A stretch of 64,000 bases of DNA, taken from the NCBI GenBank assembly GCA_029554865.1, contig JAKPUX010000056.1, positions 62,001 to 126,000 on the forward strand, in the 5' to 3' direction. The position numbers were made by a program, and so were the translations under genes. This DNA comes from a bacterium (GTDB lineage: Bacteria; Zhuqueibacterota; Zhuqueibacteria; Residuimicrobiales; Residuimicrobiaceae). Of this stretch, positions 17,580 to 27,105 are shown piece after piece. A model generated the notes under the pieces. That model ran no database searches. It saw nothing but the letters and a program-made list of their open reading frames with translations, and was not told the origin of the DNA. Numbering within the stretch: position 1 is the first letter of the stretch; the number at the start of each line of letters is the position of its first letter.

Positions 17580-18875
17580 TTACCTGATTACCTGATTGCA
17601 ATTGAGACCGCCCAGCTCGAACTTGCGCAGCGAAAGGGCGAGAGCAGTCCTGGCCTCGGCCAGATGCGGGAGCGGCTGCGGCCGGTTGAAAACCCGGGCG
17701 TAAGCGGCCAGAAGCGGCGGATGGGTGTGGACCCAGGCCAGTTCGTTGATCACCCGCTGCCGCCCGTAGGCGCCCATATCAGCGCGCATCTGCGGATTGT
17801 CGAGCAAAACATTGATTTTCTGGGCAAAATGACGGACATCATTGGGCCGTGCATAGAGAGCGGCGCGACGGGCCGAGTAGTGAATCTCCTTGAGATCAAA
17901 GGCGACGATCGGCCTGGCGAAGACCATATATTCGAGTATCTTGTTCATGGTGGAGTTGTTGGCCCATTCCGACCAGGGATCAGGATCGACACAGACATCA
18001 GCGGTGGAGAGATAGCGGGCCAGTTCCTCATCGCTGATCCGGCCGGTGAAATGGAGATAACCGGTCATCCCCATCTCCGCGCTCATCCGCTTCAGATCCT
18101 CGACGGCCGGGCCGCCGCCGATCAGAACGAAAGTGACATCATGCCGATGCAGGGTGCGGTGAAGATAGTGGGCCGAGCGCAGCAGATAATCGACCCCGTC
18201 CTGCTGGCACATCTCTCCGAGATAGCAGACCAGGAAGGGGCGATCGCGCCGCAGCTCCGGGGCGGGCGCAACCGGGTGTAGCCGGCTGAGGTCCGGACCC
18301 GTGCGCACGACAAAGACATCCTCCGCCTTTTTATGGCCGCGCTCCAGGGCGATGTCGCGGTAGGACTCGTTGGTGACCAGGACCACCCGGGCGGTCTTGA
18401 GGGTCAATTTTTCCAGGAGGAGCAGGGCATGGTAGAGCAGCCCGCGCCGGCCCCGAAACTTGGCTGAGAACATCTCGGGTGAAAGATCGTGATGATCAAA
18501 GATGAACTCCTTGCCGACCAGCTTGTAGAGCAGGCCGAGGAGGAAATAGGTGTCGGGCGGATTGCAGGCCTGCAGAACGTCAAAACCTTCCCGGCGCAGC
18601 ACCCGCAGCGAAAGGCGTGCTGTCTGCAGCCAGGCGTAGATGAACTCGGCTGCGTAGCCCAGCACCCCTCTCGCCTCAAAGGGGATGCGGTAGCGGTGGA
18701 TCTGAATGTTGTCGATGACTTCATGCACCTTCGGGTACTCCCGGGAGGTGGGGCAGATCACCGAAACCTGGTAGCCGTTATCGCGCAGGGTGGTCGCCTC
18801 GAGCCAGACCCGGCGGTCAAGCGGCACCGGCAGGTTCTGGACGACGATCAAAATCCTACCAGCAGATTCCTTCAT
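17580..18875 (-). CDS. GT4 glycosyltransferase, WbuB-like
   Basis: 431 residues, GT-B fold. The start RILIVVQNLPVPLDRRVWLE and the C-terminal donor region STMNKILEYMVFARPIVAFD are characteristic of the WbuB/WcaI-like GT4 subgroup that builds O-antigen and capsule repeat units; the usual second Glu position is Asp-Leu-Lys-Glu here. A GAGGT box precedes the ATG, which lies inside the end of the dehydrogenase gene (20-base overlap). Predicted cytoplasmic, acting on a polyprenyl-pyrophosphate-linked glycan. The donor could be the uronic acid sugar made by the neighbouring dehydrogenase, though this is inference. Confidence 0.85.
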   Translation of the reverse strand: MKESAGRILIVVQNLPVPLDRRVWLEATTLRDNGYQVSVICPTSREYPKVHEVIDNIQIHRYRIPFEARGVLGYAAEFIYAWLQTARLSLRVLRREGFDVLQACNPPDTYFLLGLLYKLVGKEFIFDHHDLSPEMFSAKFRGRRGLLYHALLLLEKLTLKTARVVLVTNESYRDIALERGHKKAEDVFVVRTGPDLSRLHPVAPAPELRRDRPFLVCYLGEMCQQDGVDYLLRSAHYLHRTLHRHDVTFVLIGGGPAVEDLKRMSAEMGMTGYLHFTGRISDEELARYLSTADVCVDPDPWSEWANNSTMNKILEYMVFARPIVAFDLKEIHYSARRAALYARPNDVRHFAQKINVLLDNPQMRADMGAYGRQRVINELAWVHTHPPLLAAYARVFNRPQPLPHLAEARTALALSLRKFELGGLNCNQVIR

Positions 18876-20172
18876 AATTGACCTCTTTGATATGAGTGTG
18901 CCTGCCGTTTTTCAGTCCCGACAGGTCGATGATTTTATGGCCGTTGCGCAGATCGCCCAGCACCCTCTCGTGCTCCTGGCCATTATTGCCGATGACGACG
19001 ACTTCGGAACGGGCGAGCAGTTCTTCCATGGAACTGCACATCAGCTTGGCGATATGGGGCACCTCGCGTTCAATGTACTCCTTGTTGGCGCCCATGAGCC
19101 GCGCCATCGAGACATTGCGGTCGTAGATGCGCACCTCGTAGCCCTTGCCCACCAATTCCTCGACCAGGGCCACGACCGGGCTTTCGCGCAGATCGTCGGT
19201 GCCGTGTTTGAAGCTCAACCCGAGCACACCAATGCGCTTGCGGCCGCAGGCCTTGACGAGCCGGAGGGCGTGCTGGAGATGCTCCTCATTGCTCTCGAGC
19301 GCCGAATTGAGCATGGGAATGGCGACGTCATCCTGCCGGGCCCGGTGAGTCAGGGCGCGCAGATCCTTGGGCAGGCAGGAGCCGCCGAAAGCGAACCCCG
19401 GCTTGAGATACAAGGGCGAGATGTTAAGCTTGGTATCCTGGGTGAAGACATTCATGACCACACGGCTGTCGACCTGAAAATTCTTGCACATCCGGCCGAT
19501 CTCGTTGGCAAAGGCCACCTTGACGGCATGAAAGGCGTTGTCCGCATATTTTATCATCGAGGCCTCACCCGGGGCCAGCTGGAAGAGCGGAGCGGGCAGG
19601 CTGGAGTAGAGCGCCGAGAGCAGATCCGCCGACTCCTGATCAAAGACCCCGATCACGGTCTTGGGGGGATGGTAAAAATCATGGACCGAACTCCCCTCGC
19701 GCAGGAATTCGGGATTGAGGGCGAAGCCGAAATCGCTGCCTGCATGCATGCCGCTTGCCGCCTCGAGCGCCGGAATGGCCATCTCTTCGGCTACGCCCGG
19801 CAGGACGGTGCTGCGCAGGACGACCGTGATGCGATGGCCCGCGCTGCGCAGCAGCCGGCCAATATCGGTGCAGACCCGGTTGACGTAATCCAGATGGAGG
19901 CTGCCATTGCCGTTGCTCGGCGTGCCGACGCAGATGAAAACCAGATCGCGGTCCGAAAGATCGGGCGCGGTGGTTGCTCTGAGGCGGCCGGCCTGACGCT
20001 GGGCCAGGATCAGCTCCTCCAGCCCCTCCTCGACGATGGGAGAGAGCCCCTCATTGATCAGACGCACCTTATGGGCGTTGATATCGACGCCGATGACGTC
20101 ATGCCCCATCTCGGCCAGACAGGCTGCCGAGACGCACCCCACATATCCCAAGCCGAAAATGCTGATCTTCAT
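18856..20172 (-). CDS. GDP-mannose (or UDP-glucose) 6-dehydrogenase
   Basis: 438 residues from ATG 20172, nine bases after a perfect GGAGGT; an upstream ATG at 20196 lacks a ribosome site. The NAD-binding loop FGLGYVGCVSAACLAEMG opens the protein, GTPSNGNGSL follows, and the catalytic Cys266 sits in FAFGGSCLPKD, two residues from the numbering of Pseudomonas AlgD. The ending YEGICW is also found in GDP-mannose dehydrogenases. It oxidises a nucleotide sugar in two NAD-dependent steps to a uronic acid. I favour GDP-mannose over UDP-glucose from GSCLPKDLRALTH, but the two families overlap. It implies an acidic polysaccharide. Confidence 0.85.
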   Translation of the reverse strand: MKISIFGLGYVGCVSAACLAEMGHDVIGVDINAHKVRLINEGLSPIVEEGLEELILAQRQAGRLRATTAPDLSDRDLVFICVGTPSNGNGSLHLDYVNRVCTDIGRLLRSAGHRITVVLRSTVLPGVAEEMAIPALEAASGMHAGSDFGFALNPEFLREGSSVHDFYHPPKTVIGVFDQESADLLSALYSSLPAPLFQLAPGEASMIKYADNAFHAVKVAFANEIGRMCKNFQVDSRVVMNVFTQDTKLNISPLYLKPGFAFGGSCLPKDLRALTHRARQDDVAIPMLNSALESNEEHLQHALRLVKACGRKRIGVLGLSFKHGTDDLRESPVVALVEELVGKGYEVRIYDRNVSMARLMGANKEYIEREVPHIAKLMCSSMEELLARSEVVVIGNNGQEHERVLGDLRNGHKIIDLSGLKNGRHTHIKEVNYEGICW

Positions 20173-20201
20173 AGGGAACGGACCTCCAGAAACCACTCCA
20201 A

Positions 20202-21161
20202 TTACACACCAGGCTGCAGCCGTGAACCGTAAAAGCTCCGGCGCAGATGATAGCCATAGATCGCCCTGAGCAGCCGCTGTGAAGCAGCGCAGCCGATTCG
20301 TCGACCGCAGCCCGCCAGGACAGTCAGCGGCCGGACCGACGCCCCGTTGACCAGCAGGGTCTTGAGGCGATAGCGGCGGCGTTCGGCCGGGGTGAGACCC
20401 GCGTCGTAGAGCCCGAATCGCCGGGCCAGCTCCGTGCCCATTTCCGGCTGCAGGGCGTGCCAGCGCGCCACCGCCTCTCCATAGAGCGCGCCCTTGCGCA
20501 GATACTCCTCCAGGCGGAGGGGATGATGATGCACAGCGAGGGTATCGCTGTGGTAGAAAAAACGCATGCCTCTCCTGGCCAGCCGGTAGGCCAGCTCGAG
20601 ATCCTCCGCCGCCGGCAGGCGCTCCTCAAAGCCGTGAATCTCCAGCAGTGCGCTGCGAGGCATCGAGCTGTTGGCCGTGCGGTAGCGGCGGAAGTCGATC
20701 TCGCCCGTGCGGGCATCGCCGGCCGCCAGCCGCAGCTCATGCCAGCGCGCCTGCTTCGGTCCCATCAGCTCGGCGGACATTTCGATCCGGCCCAGATGGC
20801 ATTCAGCGCCCCGGGCGCGGCTGTGCAGCTCAAGATGGCGGCGCAGCAGGGAAGGCGAAGGGATGGTGTCCGCGTCGAGAAAGAGGATGATCTCCCCGCG
20901 GCTGGCCGCCAGGGCGCGGTTGCGCGCTGCCGCCGCGCCCTCTCCCCCGCCCTGCAGCGAGATGAGCGTGAAGGGAGTCTTGCCGGCCTGTTCGCGCAGA
21001 TGGTCCATGGTGCCGTCGCTGCTGCCGTCGTCGACGACAATCACCTCAAAGTGTTCGGGCGCCAGCTCCTGCTTGCAGAGGCCATCGAGCACGCGCCGCA
21101 GCACATCGAGCCGGTCGCGCGCCGGGATGACTACCGAAAGATGCAGCGGTCGGGAGTTCAT
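20202..21161 (-). CDS. GT2-family glycosyltransferase
   Basis: 319 residues from ATG 21161, which has GGAGGA seven bases ahead and overlaps the flippase stop by four bases (ATGA). The GT-A fold is plain: LSVVIPARDRLDVL, VIVVDDGSSDGT and FLDADTIPSP (the DxD metal site), followed by a QARWHEL region. Inverting transfer from a nucleotide sugar in the cytoplasm is expected. A weakly amphipathic C-terminus may dock on the membrane. It belongs to the repeat-unit assembly set with the two GT4 enzymes. Confidence 0.85.
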   Translation of the reverse strand: MNSRPLHLSVVIPARDRLDVLRRVLDGLCKQELAPEHFEVIVVDDGSSDGTMDHLREQAGKTPFTLISLQGGGEGAAAARNRALAASRGEIILFLDADTIPSPSLLRRHLELHSRARGAECHLGRIEMSAELMGPKQARWHELRLAAGDARTGEIDFRRYRTANSSMPRSALLEIHGFEERLPAAEDLELAYRLARRGMRFFYHSDTLAVHHHPLRLEEYLRKGALYGEAVARWHALQPEMGTELARRFGLYDAGLTPAERRRYRLKTLLVNGASVRPLTVLAGCGRRIGCAASQRLLRAIYGYHLRRSFYGSRLQPGV

Positions 21162-22612
21162 GCCATCTCCTCCCTGCACTGCGGCCAGGCCGCCCGCCAG
21201 AGCTGACGGAGGTCGCTGCGGTCGATCGCCTGCAGCAGCCACAGGGCCGTGAGATAGACACTGCCGCCGGCGGCGGCGCGCAAAAAGAAATTCATCCCCT
21301 GCGAAAAAAGCAGGGTCAGGGCGAGCAGGGCGGCCGAGGCGAGCAGGGCCAGGGTGCGGCGGTCCGGGCGCAGGGGATAGAGCAGGGTGTGCACCGACCC
21401 GAGCTCGACGACAGCGAAAACCGCCGAGCCCGCCACCATTGCCGCCGCCCCGCCAATTGCCGAGAACCTGGGGATCAGCAGCAGATTGACGATGACCACC
21501 GTCGCTGCGGCCAGAAAATTGGCCATGAGATCACGCCCCTGACGATGATGGCTGACCAGGGTGTAGGCCAGGACCGGAATGACACCGTAGGGCACCACCA
21601 TCCACGCCAGCCAGCGCAGAACCGGTATCGCCGGAGCCATGGCCGGGCCATAGAGAAAAAGAATCACCGGCTCCGCCAGCAGGCTGAGCACCAGGGCCGC
21701 ACCGATGAAGAGCATGAGCAGATAGTGCAGCGCACGGCGCAGCAGCCGGCTGTAAAGCGCGCGATCCCGGCGGGCGAGGCGCGCGGCAACCGGAAAGAGG
21801 GCCTGGCTGAAGGCGACTGCGAAGAGAAGTACATAGCTGATCAGCTTGTAGGCGGCCGAATAGTAGCCCGCTGCTGTCTCCCCCTCAAGCCAGGTGATCA
21901 GCACCACCGTGATCGACCAGAAGAGGGCGTTGAAAAAGGCAATCGAGAGAAAAAGCGGCACCTGCTGCAGCAGATAGGCGGTCATTCCCCGCTCCAGACG
22001 CCAGATGGGCCGGGCCACCCTGCTGCCGGCGAGATGATAAAGCAGCACTGCGGCGGCCACCTTGCTCAGGGCCAGAGCCGCGACAACGGCCATGATGCCC
22101 CTGCCGGCAAGAAGCAGGCCGAGACCGAGAAGTATGAGGATGGCGTTTTCCGCCAGCGTGCCCATGCTGATGAACTGCATCTTTTCGGCGGCCGTGAGCA
22201 TGGCGCGGCTCCAGTAGGCGAGACAGGTAAAGGGCAGCAGGAACGCCAGGAGGATGACAATGCGCAGGGTCCCGGGATCGGGGCGGATCAGCCACGCCGC
22301 ACCAGCCATCAGCACTCCTCCCGCCGCCGAGCTCGCCAGCCCGATGATCAACATGTGGCCGAAATAGGCGGCCGCCGTGGCGGGATTCTGCGCCGCATCC
22401 CGCGTCAGCACCGAGGAGAGACCGAGGCTGGAGACCAGCTCGAAAAAGCCCATCAAGGCGAGGGCGAAAGAGATCGCCCCGAAAGTGCCGGCGCCGAGAT
22501 AGCGGGCGAGCAGGATCCAGAACAGCGCGGAGCCGAGCCGGGCGACGACATCCGCCAGCGAGCGCCAGACCGTATTTTTAATCAGGGTTTGCAGCATCCG
22601 CCGTCTCTTCAA
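21158..22612 (-). CDS. Wzx-type polysaccharide flippase
   Basis: 484 residues with about 13-14 membrane spans and no large soluble domain. The opening KNTVWRSLADVVARLGSALFW and the alternating hydrophobic pattern fit the polysaccharide-biosynthesis branch of the MATE/MOP exporters. It should move lipid-linked repeat units across the inner membrane. The first codons overlap the end of the methyltransferase gene by 35 bases; a second ATG at 22597 would give MLQTLIKN and cannot be excluded. With the ligase/polymerase at 23431 and the Wzz-like and Wza-like proteins further upstream it makes a Wzx/Wzy-type pathway nearly complete. Confidence 0.85.
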   Translation of the reverse strand: MKRRRMLQTLIKNTVWRSLADVVARLGSALFWILLARYLGAGTFGAISFALALMGFFELVSSLGLSSVLTRDAAQNPATAAAYFGHMLIIGLASSAAGGVLMAGAAWLIRPDPGTLRIVILLAFLLPFTCLAYWSRAMLTAAEKMQFISMGTLAENAILILLGLGLLLAGRGIMAVVAALALSKVAAAVLLYHLAGSRVARPIWRLERGMTAYLLQQVPLFLSIAFFNALFWSITVVLITWLEGETAAGYYSAAYKLISYVLLFAVAFSQALFPVAARLARRDRALYSRLLRRALHYLLMLFIGAALVLSLLAEPVILFLYGPAMAPAIPVLRWLAWMVVPYGVIPVLAYTLVSHHRQGRDLMANFLAAATVVIVNLLLIPRFSAIGGAAAMVAGSAVFAVVELGSVHTLLYPLRPDRRTLALLASAALLALTLLFSQGMNFFLRAAAGGSVYLTALWLLQAIDRSDLRQLWRAAWPQCREEMA

Positions 22613-23429
22613 CAGTGATTCCGCCGGATTTCCCGGCGACGATCAGCAAGCCATTGCCATCTCGATTGACGCTGAAATAGTCGATGGCCATGAGCAAAAG
22701 CACAAAGGGGTGCACCAGCACCAGATAAAAGGGGAACAAGACGAGAAACAGGGAACTGAACTGCACCGCCGTGACCAGATCATAGGCCAGCCGCCCGCAG
22801 GGGCCATAGCTGAGCTCACGCCGGGTCACCTCGAATCCGCACTGCCCCAGCCGCGAGGCAAGCAGTTCCGGGGTATAATAGCGGACATGGCCGTGGGGAA
22901 GCTCGCCGCCCGCAGCCCTGGTCATCGCCGCGATTCTGCGTTCGAGGGATTTCAGCACCCGCCGCTCGGAAAGGGGCACATAGATGAGCAGGGACCCCCG
23001 CTCGCGCAGCAGGGCGTGGAAACGCTGCAGCAGGGCGAGATCATCGGGGATGTGCTCGAGCACGCTGCAGCAAAGAATGAGATCCACCGCTCCGCCCAGA
23101 TCATCCCGGGTGATGTCGCCGGCGCGGACCTGCACCCGCTCCAGACCGAGACGCTGAAAAAAATCCGCCAGGTCCGCGGCCTGCTCCGCATCCTGCTCGA
23201 CCGCCTCGATGCGCAGGGCGGGTGCACGCCGGGCGAGGGCATAGGTGTGTTGGCCCATGCCGCACCCCGCATCGAGGGCGCTGGACATGTCCCCCCGGGC
23301 GGCGAGCAGACGGCGCATCGCCCTGGCGATGTACCATTCGCGCAGGGTGGTGAGGTGTATAAGGGCGTATCCCGCCCGGCGCCGCCAGAGGCTGCGGCCG
23401 ATCAGGCGTGAGATCTGCTTGGAATTCAT
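22578..23429 (-). CDS. Class I SAM-dependent methyltransferase
   Basis: 283 residues from ATG 23429, one base after the ligase stop. The SAM site is ALDAGCGMGQHTY (motif I), with IEAVEQD as motif II and LILCCSVLEHIPDD as motif IV. The C-terminal 80 residues contain a hydrophobic stretch (SSLFLVLFPFYLVLVHPFVLL), suggesting membrane attachment. Likely methylates a sugar or lipid carrier, or terminates chains, as in other capsule loci. The substrate is not predictable from sequence. Confidence 0.8.
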   Translation of the reverse strand: MNSKQISRLIGRSLWRRRAGYALIHLTTLREWYIARAMRRLLAARGDMSSALDAGCGMGQHTYALARRAPALRIEAVEQDAEQAADLADFFQRLGLERVQVRAGDITRDDLGGAVDLILCCSVLEHIPDDLALLQRFHALLRERGSLLIYVPLSERRVLKSLERRIAAMTRAAGGELPHGHVRYYTPELLASRLGQCGFEVTRRELSYGPCGRLAYDLVTAVQFSSLFLVLFPFYLVLVHPFVLLLMAIDYFSVNRDGNGLLIVAGKSGGITVEETADAANPD

Positions 23430-23430
23430 C

Positions 23431-24930
23431 TCAGCTTTTCTTCCCGGCAAGTTCGACGGCCTGATCCCGCCAGCTCCTGTCCAGATGGATCAGGGCTTCG
23501 GTGATGGCCGCGATGGTCCAGAAAAGGTACATCAGGGTCAGACTTGATTTATAGCCGTCGGCCAGGCTGGCGAGCAGAAAGCAGACGACACTGACAAAGA
23601 GCCCGACCGCGATCTCGCGGAAAAATTTCACCCGGCACTTCATCGCCGTCATTGTGCGCACCAGCAGGGCCGCGAGCAGCCAGAGAAAGGCTGCAAAGCC
23701 AATAAGGCCGATTTCAGCGAGGATGAGCAGATAATTATTGTGCACCACTGCGACCTTGGTGAAGGGGTCTTCAATGCGCCAGTATTCCCGGATATAACTG
23801 TCATAGTTATTCACCCCCACACCAAGCACCGGATGATCGTTGATGATCTCCAGCGCGACGCGTGCTGTGGTCAGACGCGATTTGGCCGAACCGTGGTCGT
23901 CGCCGGTCAGCCGGTTGTAAACGGTCTCTCCGTAAAAGAATGCCAGACCGGCGACGAGCAGCAGCGCCATCCCGATCCGCTTCAGGGTGCGCAGGGTGAC
24001 CAGATTTCTCATCAGTATAAAAACCATCCCCGCCATCATGGCGACCAGAAAAGCCCCCCAGACGCTGCGCGACTGGGTGAGGATCAGGGCGACCAGGCCG
24101 CCCATGGCGGCGAGCAGGGAGAGCAGAAACATCTTGCGCTCCCGGGTGGTAAGCATCAGGATCGAGGCGATGGGCAGGATGAAACCGAGATAGCGGGCGA
24201 AGCCATTGACGTTTCCTACCGTACCGCCGGGACGCAGAACCATTCGCGCTTCCCGCTTGTAGGCGACAAAATTGCTCAACTCCTCAGTGCCGACCAGCCC
24301 CAGGGCCGATCCGCTGTAGTACTGTGCCACCATGACCCCCGACTCCATCACCAGACCGAAGAGCAAGGCCGTGACCACCAGCCCCACATCCCGGTTGTCG
24401 CGGATGTTATTGGCCAGATAGAGAAAAAAGATCAACATCTTGCCATACATGGCGATGTCGAAGAGGCTCAGGGTGATATTGCGCGCCGCAAGTATGGAAA
24501 AACTGCTCATGATGATCAGCGCCAGGGTCGGCAGGGTGATCGCCGGAAACCACTGGATGCGCTCACGGTTGCGTTCGTGCACCGCCGTCACCAGCCACTG
24601 CACCAGCAGGATGAAGAGAAGGATCTCTGTCGTCCCGATGGCGATGCCGCTGTGGCCGGAGATGCTGCGCTGGTAGAAAAACTTGTAGTCCAGGCCGAGG
24701 GGGATCAGAAAGAGCATCCACCACATCACAAACCGGCGGAAATCCGGGACGATGGCGAGCACGAAGGGCATGAGCAGGCCGATGAAAGCGTACATCGACC
24801 AGCCCGCGCGCAGGCCCCAGATGAACCAGGCGGCGCTGGAGACACCCACCGCGATGGCCGCCAGGATGAGCAGATTGATGATCTGCCGTAAGATGGATCG
24901 TTCTTCATTATTCACGCTGTAGGAATTCAT
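23431..24930 (-). CDS. O-antigen ligase/polymerase (Wzy_C family)
   Basis: 499 residues with about 12 membrane spans. The Wzy_C signature is clear: the large periplasmic loop with GVGVNNYDSYI and then HNNYLLILAEIGLIGF (conserved His-Asn and Glu-x-Gly). This family includes WaaL ligases and Wzy polymerases, which act on undecaprenyl-pyrophosphate glycans on the periplasmic side. In a Wza/Wzz-type locus the polymerase role is more likely, but sequence alone cannot separate the two. Confidence 0.85.
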   Translation of the reverse strand: MNSYSVNNEERSILRQIINLLILAAIAVGVSSAAWFIWGLRAGWSMYAFIGLLMPFVLAIVPDFRRFVMWWMLFLIPLGLDYKFFYQRSISGHSGIAIGTTEILLFILLVQWLVTAVHERNRERIQWFPAITLPTLALIIMSSFSILAARNITLSLFDIAMYGKMLIFFLYLANNIRDNRDVGLVVTALLFGLVMESGVMVAQYYSGSALGLVGTEELSNFVAYKREARMVLRPGGTVGNVNGFARYLGFILPIASILMLTTRERKMFLLSLLAAMGGLVALILTQSRSVWGAFLVAMMAGMVFILMRNLVTLRTLKRIGMALLLVAGLAFFYGETVYNRLTGDDHGSAKSRLTTARVALEIINDHPVLGVGVNNYDSYIREYWRIEDPFTKVAVVHNNYLLILAEIGLIGFAAFLWLLAALLVRTMTAMKCRVKFFREIAVGLFVSVVCFLLASLADGYKSSLTLMYLFWTIAAITEALIHLDRSWRDQAVELAGKKS

Positions 24931-24969
24931 ACCCGTACTGCACCTTTTTGATTATGCCCGCTCCAGGCC

Positions 24970-25944
24970 CTAGACGAGACGGTTATAAAAACCGTCCGGG
25001 ATGGTGATCTTTTGCCGGTTCAGGGCGACCCCGAGCAGGTTGGCCTGGGCGACCGACAGCTTGCGCTTTGCATTCTGGGCCACCTCCCAGCGGGTTTGTC
25101 CGGCGCGCACGACCAGGATCACCCCATCGGAGAGGGCTGAAAGGGAGAGTGCGTCGACATAATTGAGCACAGCGGGGGCATCGATGATGACGTAGCGGAA
25201 CTCCTCCCGCCAGCTCTTGACCAGTTCGCGCAGTTCCTCGGAGCCGACGATGTCGGCCGGCTTGCCCTTGGCCGCCCCTGCGGTGATGATGTGCAGGTCG
25301 CCCTGGCTGAGACACCGGGTCAGCTTGCGCCAGTCCCGCTTCTCTTCGATGATCTCCGCCAGCCCCTCATCCTGTTCGATCCCGAAAAAGCGGTGGAGGG
25401 CGGGATTATAGAGATTGGCGTCGACCAGGAGGACGCCGCCCTTTTTGATCGCCTGAATCAGGGCCTCGGCCGCCTCTTTCTGGATATAGTCGGTGAACCG
25501 GGATTGAAAAATCTCCTCGCCGGCCCGCTGCTCCTGCACGGCATCTTCAGACGTGCTCGCGGATTCCGCCGGAGCGTCCTGCTCCGGTGCATCCGCCAGG
25601 GCAAGCTCCGAACCGGCGATAAAGTCGCTCCCGGCCGCCTCAGCCTGCACCCTTTCGGCCAGCCCCTTCTCCATACCGCCGGAGAGCAGAAAGGCGAGCA
25701 GGGTGGCGATGGTCGAAGAGCCCTCGCCCGAGATCGAGCTGGCGATGGTGAGAACGCGCATCTGGCTGCGCTGTCCGGCGATGCGGATGTATTCGCGCAG
25801 ATCGTAAAAATCGGAGAGGATCTCCTCCGGCAGGCTGCAGGGCAGGATGCCGGTTTGGCCGGACTCTTCCCCGGCCGGCCAGGGCGGAGCGGCTATGCCC
25901 TCTTTGGCGTCAATTTTTTCCAGTTCATCGAAAATAGCACTCAT
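24970..25944 (-). CDS. CpsD/BY-kinase-like ATPase with degenerate P-loop
   Basis: 324 residues. The C-terminal half is typical of CpsD/Wzc-type ATPases: VLLVDANLYNP (Walker A', Asp175), HIITAG, ADIVGS, YVIIDAPAVL (Walker B) and VVRAGQTRWEVA. The Walker A segment reads SGEGSST at 72-78, so the invariant lysine of GEGKST is Ser76. Some 90 acidic, low-complexity residues separate it from Walker A', where functional enzymes need about 25. The usual C-terminal Tyr cluster is also missing (only one Tyr, in GFYNRLV). ATP hydrolysis and autophosphorylation are therefore doubtful; it may be a regulatory partner of the Wzz-like protein. A frameshift is unlikely because the frame is intact on both sides. 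Confidence 0.8.
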   Translation of the reverse strand: MSAIFDELEKIDAKEGIAAPPWPAGEESGQTGILPCSLPEEILSDFYDLREYIRIAGQRSQMRVLTIASSISGEGSSTIATLLAFLLSGGMEKGLAERVQAEAAGSDFIAGSELALADAPEQDAPAESASTSEDAVQEQRAGEEIFQSRFTDYIQKEAAEALIQAIKKGGVLLVDANLYNPALHRFFGIEQDEGLAEIIEEKRDWRKLTRCLSQGDLHIITAGAAKGKPADIVGSEELRELVKSWREEFRYVIIDAPAVLNYVDALSLSALSDGVILVVRAGQTRWEVAQNAKRKLSVAQANLLGVALNRQKITIPDGFYNRLV

Positions 25945-25983
25945 GGGAACACCTCATCGTTTTCGGAAAAAATTAATAATTTA

Positions 25984-27081
25984 CTAAAAAATCGAAAGTT
26001 CACCCAGGTCGAGGCCGTCAAACCCCGCGGCGAATTCCAGTTCCACCGCCGGCTCGACGCGGGGGCGCCGCCGGGCAGGCAGCGGTTCGCTCTGTTCATC
26101 AGCTGGGGCAGCGGCCTCACCGGTAGCAGGGGCGGAACAGATTTCCGCGGCGCGCTCAATAATCTCGGCTGCGGCAGCTGCGCTGCCGGCGGGAGGCACC
26201 CAGCTCTCCCCTTCCGGTGCGGCATTCTCGCTCTTTTCCGCCTGGCCGGGGTCGCCAGCCGGCCCCGCCTCGGCCGTCATCACCTTGTCTTCCTGCACCA
26301 GATCGAGGATCAGGGCTGCGTCGATCTGCCTGACCTTCTGTGCGGCCGCCGCCATCAGTGCATTGTCACACACCTGATTGATCAGGCGGGGGATGCCGTC
26401 GCTGACCTCGAAGATGACCTGTAGGGCTGCCTCGGTAAAGATCTCCTGCTTGCGCGCCCCTGCCACCTTGAGCCGATGCCGGATATAGGCCGAGGTATCG
26501 GCCTCATTGAGCCGGTGCAGGGTCGCCTTCAGGCTGATGCGCTGCTTGAGCTGCACCAGGGCCGGATCGTTGAGATAGCGGTCGAGCTGGGGCTGCCCGC
26601 TGAGGATGACCTGCAGCAGCTTCTGGCTTGCGGTCTCCAGGTTGGAGAGCTGGCGGATCTCCTCGAGCACCTCGGGTTTGAGGTTCTGGGCCTCGTCAAT
26701 GATCAGGATCGAAAAGCGCCCCTGCTGGTATTCGCGGATCAGAAAGGTGTAGAGCTCGATGAGCAGGTCGCCGAGGTCCTCCCCCTTGGGCGTGAAGCCG
26801 AAATCGCGGCAGATATAGCGGAGCAGCTCGCGCGAGTTCATCGTGGTATTGAAAACCCAGGCGAACTGCACCCTGTCGTTAAAACCCTTGAGGAGGGTGC
26901 GGATGAGCATACTCTTGCCGAGGCCGGGCTCGCCGATGATGGCATTGATGCCGCGCCGGCTGGCGACCGAGGTCATGATGCGGTCGAGCGCCTCCTGATG
27001 CACCGCGCTCTTGTAGAGAAAACGCGGATCCGGGGTGGTGGCAAAGGGCTCTTCGCGCAGATGGAAATGTTTTAGGTACAT
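25984..27081 (-). CDS. ExeA/GspA-like AAA ATPase (XrtA-locus type)
   Basis: 365 residues. The opening YLKHFHLREEPFATTPDPRF is the diagnostic N-terminus of ExeA-like ATPases. Walker A is GEPGLGKS at about 50, Walker B is ILIIDEAQN, and sensor elements SGQPQLD and RLINQVCDNAL follow. The final 100 residues are acidic, Ala/Glu-rich and probably disordered. The same subtype sits in proteobacterial XrtA/PEP-CTERM exopolysaccharide loci, where its role is unknown but presumably links the envelope machinery to ATP. Unlike the CpsD-like neighbour, all nucleotide-binding residues are present. Confidence 0.85.
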   Translation of the reverse strand: MYLKHFHLREEPFATTPDPRFLYKSAVHQEALDRIMTSVASRRGINAIIGEPGLGKSMLIRTLLKGFNDRVQFAWVFNTTMNSRELLRYICRDFGFTPKGEDLGDLLIELYTFLIREYQQGRFSILIIDEAQNLKPEVLEEIRQLSNLETASQKLLQVILSGQPQLDRYLNDPALVQLKQRISLKATLHRLNEADTSAYIRHRLKVAGARKQEIFTEAALQVIFEVSDGIPRLINQVCDNALMAAAAQKVRQIDAALILDLVQEDKVMTAEAGPAGDPGQAEKSENAAPEGESWVPPAGSAAAAAEIIERAAEICSAPATGEAAAPADEQSEPLPARRRPRVEPAVELEFAAGFDGLDLGELSIF

Positions 27082-27105
27082 GGTTTCCTCGTCAGATCTT
27101 CGGGA

